Below are positions 62,191 to 64,000 of a stretch of 64,000 nt of DNA, one piece after another. The notes below the pieces were generated by a model. The model did not search any database and had not been told where the DNA came from. It was given only the letters and a program-made list of their open reading frames with translations. The stretch lies in assembly GCA_028023455.1 (NCBI GenBank), contig JAQFVV010012511.1:2106165-2170164 (forward strand), in the 5' to 3' direction. The DNA comes from Epiperipatus broadwayi (taxonomy: Eukaryota; Onychophora; Udeonychophora; Euonychophora; Peripatidae). A program made the translations under genes and the position numbers. Each line of letters opens with the position of its first letter. The first letter of the stretch is position 1.

Positions 62191-62192
62191 TA

Positions 62193-64000
62193 TGTGTATA
62201 ACCTTAAAGTTTGTATAATGTGGCTATATTAATATATATATATATTATTTCTCTTCCAATAAATCAATGTACATATTAAATGAGATTAATAATTTGATAT
62301 GTTAAATTTAGCTATATAATTGTCATTATAAGCTATTTCTTTAGATATGTGTAAACAAAAAAAAGCTTAATTAAATTTAAAATATCAATAAAGTTAATTT
62401 GGTAATTTTATATGTTTTTAATACCATAGATTTAACATTCTAATTAGTGTATAGTTCAATCTTAGTTTAAAATGTAATTATACTCTAGATGTAGTTTTAG
62501 AATAAATAAAGTAAATAAGTTGCATAAAAACAAAACATTTTAAATAGCTTGATAATATTTCCATAATATTTTGTAAAAATAGTTAGTACAGTTTATTTAA
62601 ATATTTCTAATTAACATTTCCAATCTTATGAGTATGTATGCATGCACGTCACCATTATTTTGATTTAAAGGAGTTTAAAATAAATTGATTACAATTAAAA
62701 TTTATTATTTTAAAAGTGTTAATATTTAATAATATCTAAACTATAATATTTTTGTTTAAAAACATTTATTATTCTTTAAAAATATTATGCTTTAAATTTT
62801 GAGAACTTCTTTAAAAAAAATCAAATAAATGTATTACTGGTGTAATATTTAATTTATCATTAAATAACAATTTGTATTTTTAAATGCAGTGTTAATTTGT
62901 TAAGTCTGTAAAATTCAGACCGTTATTTTAAAAAATTTTATTAATAGAATATTTGCCTTGATAAGTAATTAAGATCGCATTAATTATCAAATAATAATGT
63001 CCCAAATCCATCAATCATTAATTTCAGTAAGATCACATGATTTACCATATAAATATAACTTACCTCATGTTTATTGGTCCTTCTTCATTCCATTTCATAG
63101 TTAATTCTTTAATTAGCTAATCTGTTAATTTATTTAGATATTTTCAATTTAAAATAATGAACAACTAGATAACATTCTGTTATGGATTTTCTAATGATAG
63201 CCCAAATTGTCTCACTATAATATATCTTTTAAGTATACACAATTTGGAAACTTTAACAACTTACTTTATTAAAGGGATGTAACATTAAGTTGTAACATTG
63301 ATAAGCTATGACAGAAGAAATTCATGTATGTAAATAATTACATTGTTAAGAACTTTTTATCAAATCTCAATTTATTGTTATTGTGCTCACGTCTGTATTT
63401 AAAATGAACATTATTGCTAAAATTCTTGAAACAAGAATTATCTTTAACTTTATGAATAGTTTATTACATCTAAATTCTGCAACTACTTATAAACTTTTCA
63501 TGACAGGCAATTATTACATTAGTCGCTAATTTTTTATTCTTCATCTTGCTAAGTTTTTGGTTATGAGAAAAATTTGAATTATTGCTGGCTTGAGTAATAT
63601 TTTATTCATCGTGCTAGAATTTTTTGGATATAACAAGAATTTAAACTGTAAGCTGACTAGAGGAATATCTTTAAAAAAGATAATTAAATTTATCATAAAT
63701 TATTTTTATTATAAATATTTACGATATAGTTGCTTTATCTTTAAGATAAATTATTTGAAAGTAGCTGTAAATTTTCGAAGTATAGATATATGAGAGATAT
63801 TTGCCATGTTTTTATTATAAATTATTTTGACAGCGATGTGCCTTCGTGATTTTTAAAAGGAAATATTAATGCATTCTAAAAAGTTGTGTTATTCGTGGAT
63901 AATGTGAAAAAATAACTATTTATTTCACATTTATTTTCAGAACAAAATGTATTTGCTTAAATTCTCTCTACTGAATTGGAATATTTCATTTGCTGTAATA
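62193..64000. other. AT-rich intergenic sequence to window end
   Basis: No gene or assignable repeat seen. The 67-codon frame at 63590 shows no recognisable motif. Confidence 0.4.

Overview
This is an AT-rich animal genomic window with no recognisable host gene. Every coding signature I can identify belongs to a transposable element, and nearly all are broken. The mix is Penelope-like, Ty3/gypsy, RTE-type and other LINEs, mariner, a hAT-like element, tRNA-headed short repeats and long (AT)n and (CT)n tracts. It points to the intergenic space, or a very large intron, of an invertebrate with a repeat-rich genome. A mollusc or arthropod is plausible, but the sequence does not settle the species.

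Layout. 1-7290 is a four-layer nest. A + strand Penelope-like element (PLE) is split inside its GIY-YIG domain by a - strand Ty3/gypsy element with TG...CA LTRs at 699-1246 and 6392-7085. That element was itself hit by a short palindromic retroposon (1473-1813) and a hAT-like element (2515-3563). 7.3-19.3 kb is mostly decayed sequence. It holds a 90-bp copy of the palindromic retroposon (8618-8707), two LINE fragments, a 320-bp near-perfect palindrome (11699-12020) and a possible PLE 3' scrap. 19.3-21.8 kb is an old LINE traceable from endonuclease to C-terminal finger. Two SINE-like copies follow at 22.3 and 22.9 kb, and a small MITE at 25.4 kb. 28.26-29.17 kb is the 5' part of an RTE family seen again at 35.5 kb and, nearly complete, at 58-61.2 kb.

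29735-33665 is the fullest palindromic retroposon, with a young RTE LINE (30081-33567; one nonsense codon and one frameshift) inserted in it. Foldback sequences lie at 34.65-34.97, 35.58, 47.7-48.07 and 49.64-49.81 kb. 41.09-41.94 kb holds two PLE 3' ends head to head. 42.47-43.07 kb is a ~314-bp tandem duplication whose second unit carries a 5'-truncated LINE (43067-45735) with a 15-bp target-site duplication; the first unit is a natural empty-site reference. 58018-61221 is an RTE element with a 13-bp target-site duplication and a (GAT)n tail. It abuts a (TA)n tract and then a decayed mariner (61296-62190).

The most novel item is the palindromic retroposon. Four copies in this window share a fixed 3' end and each has its own 9-12-bp flanking direct repeat. 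That suggests LINE-style retroposition of a foldback RNA rather than cut-and-paste movement.
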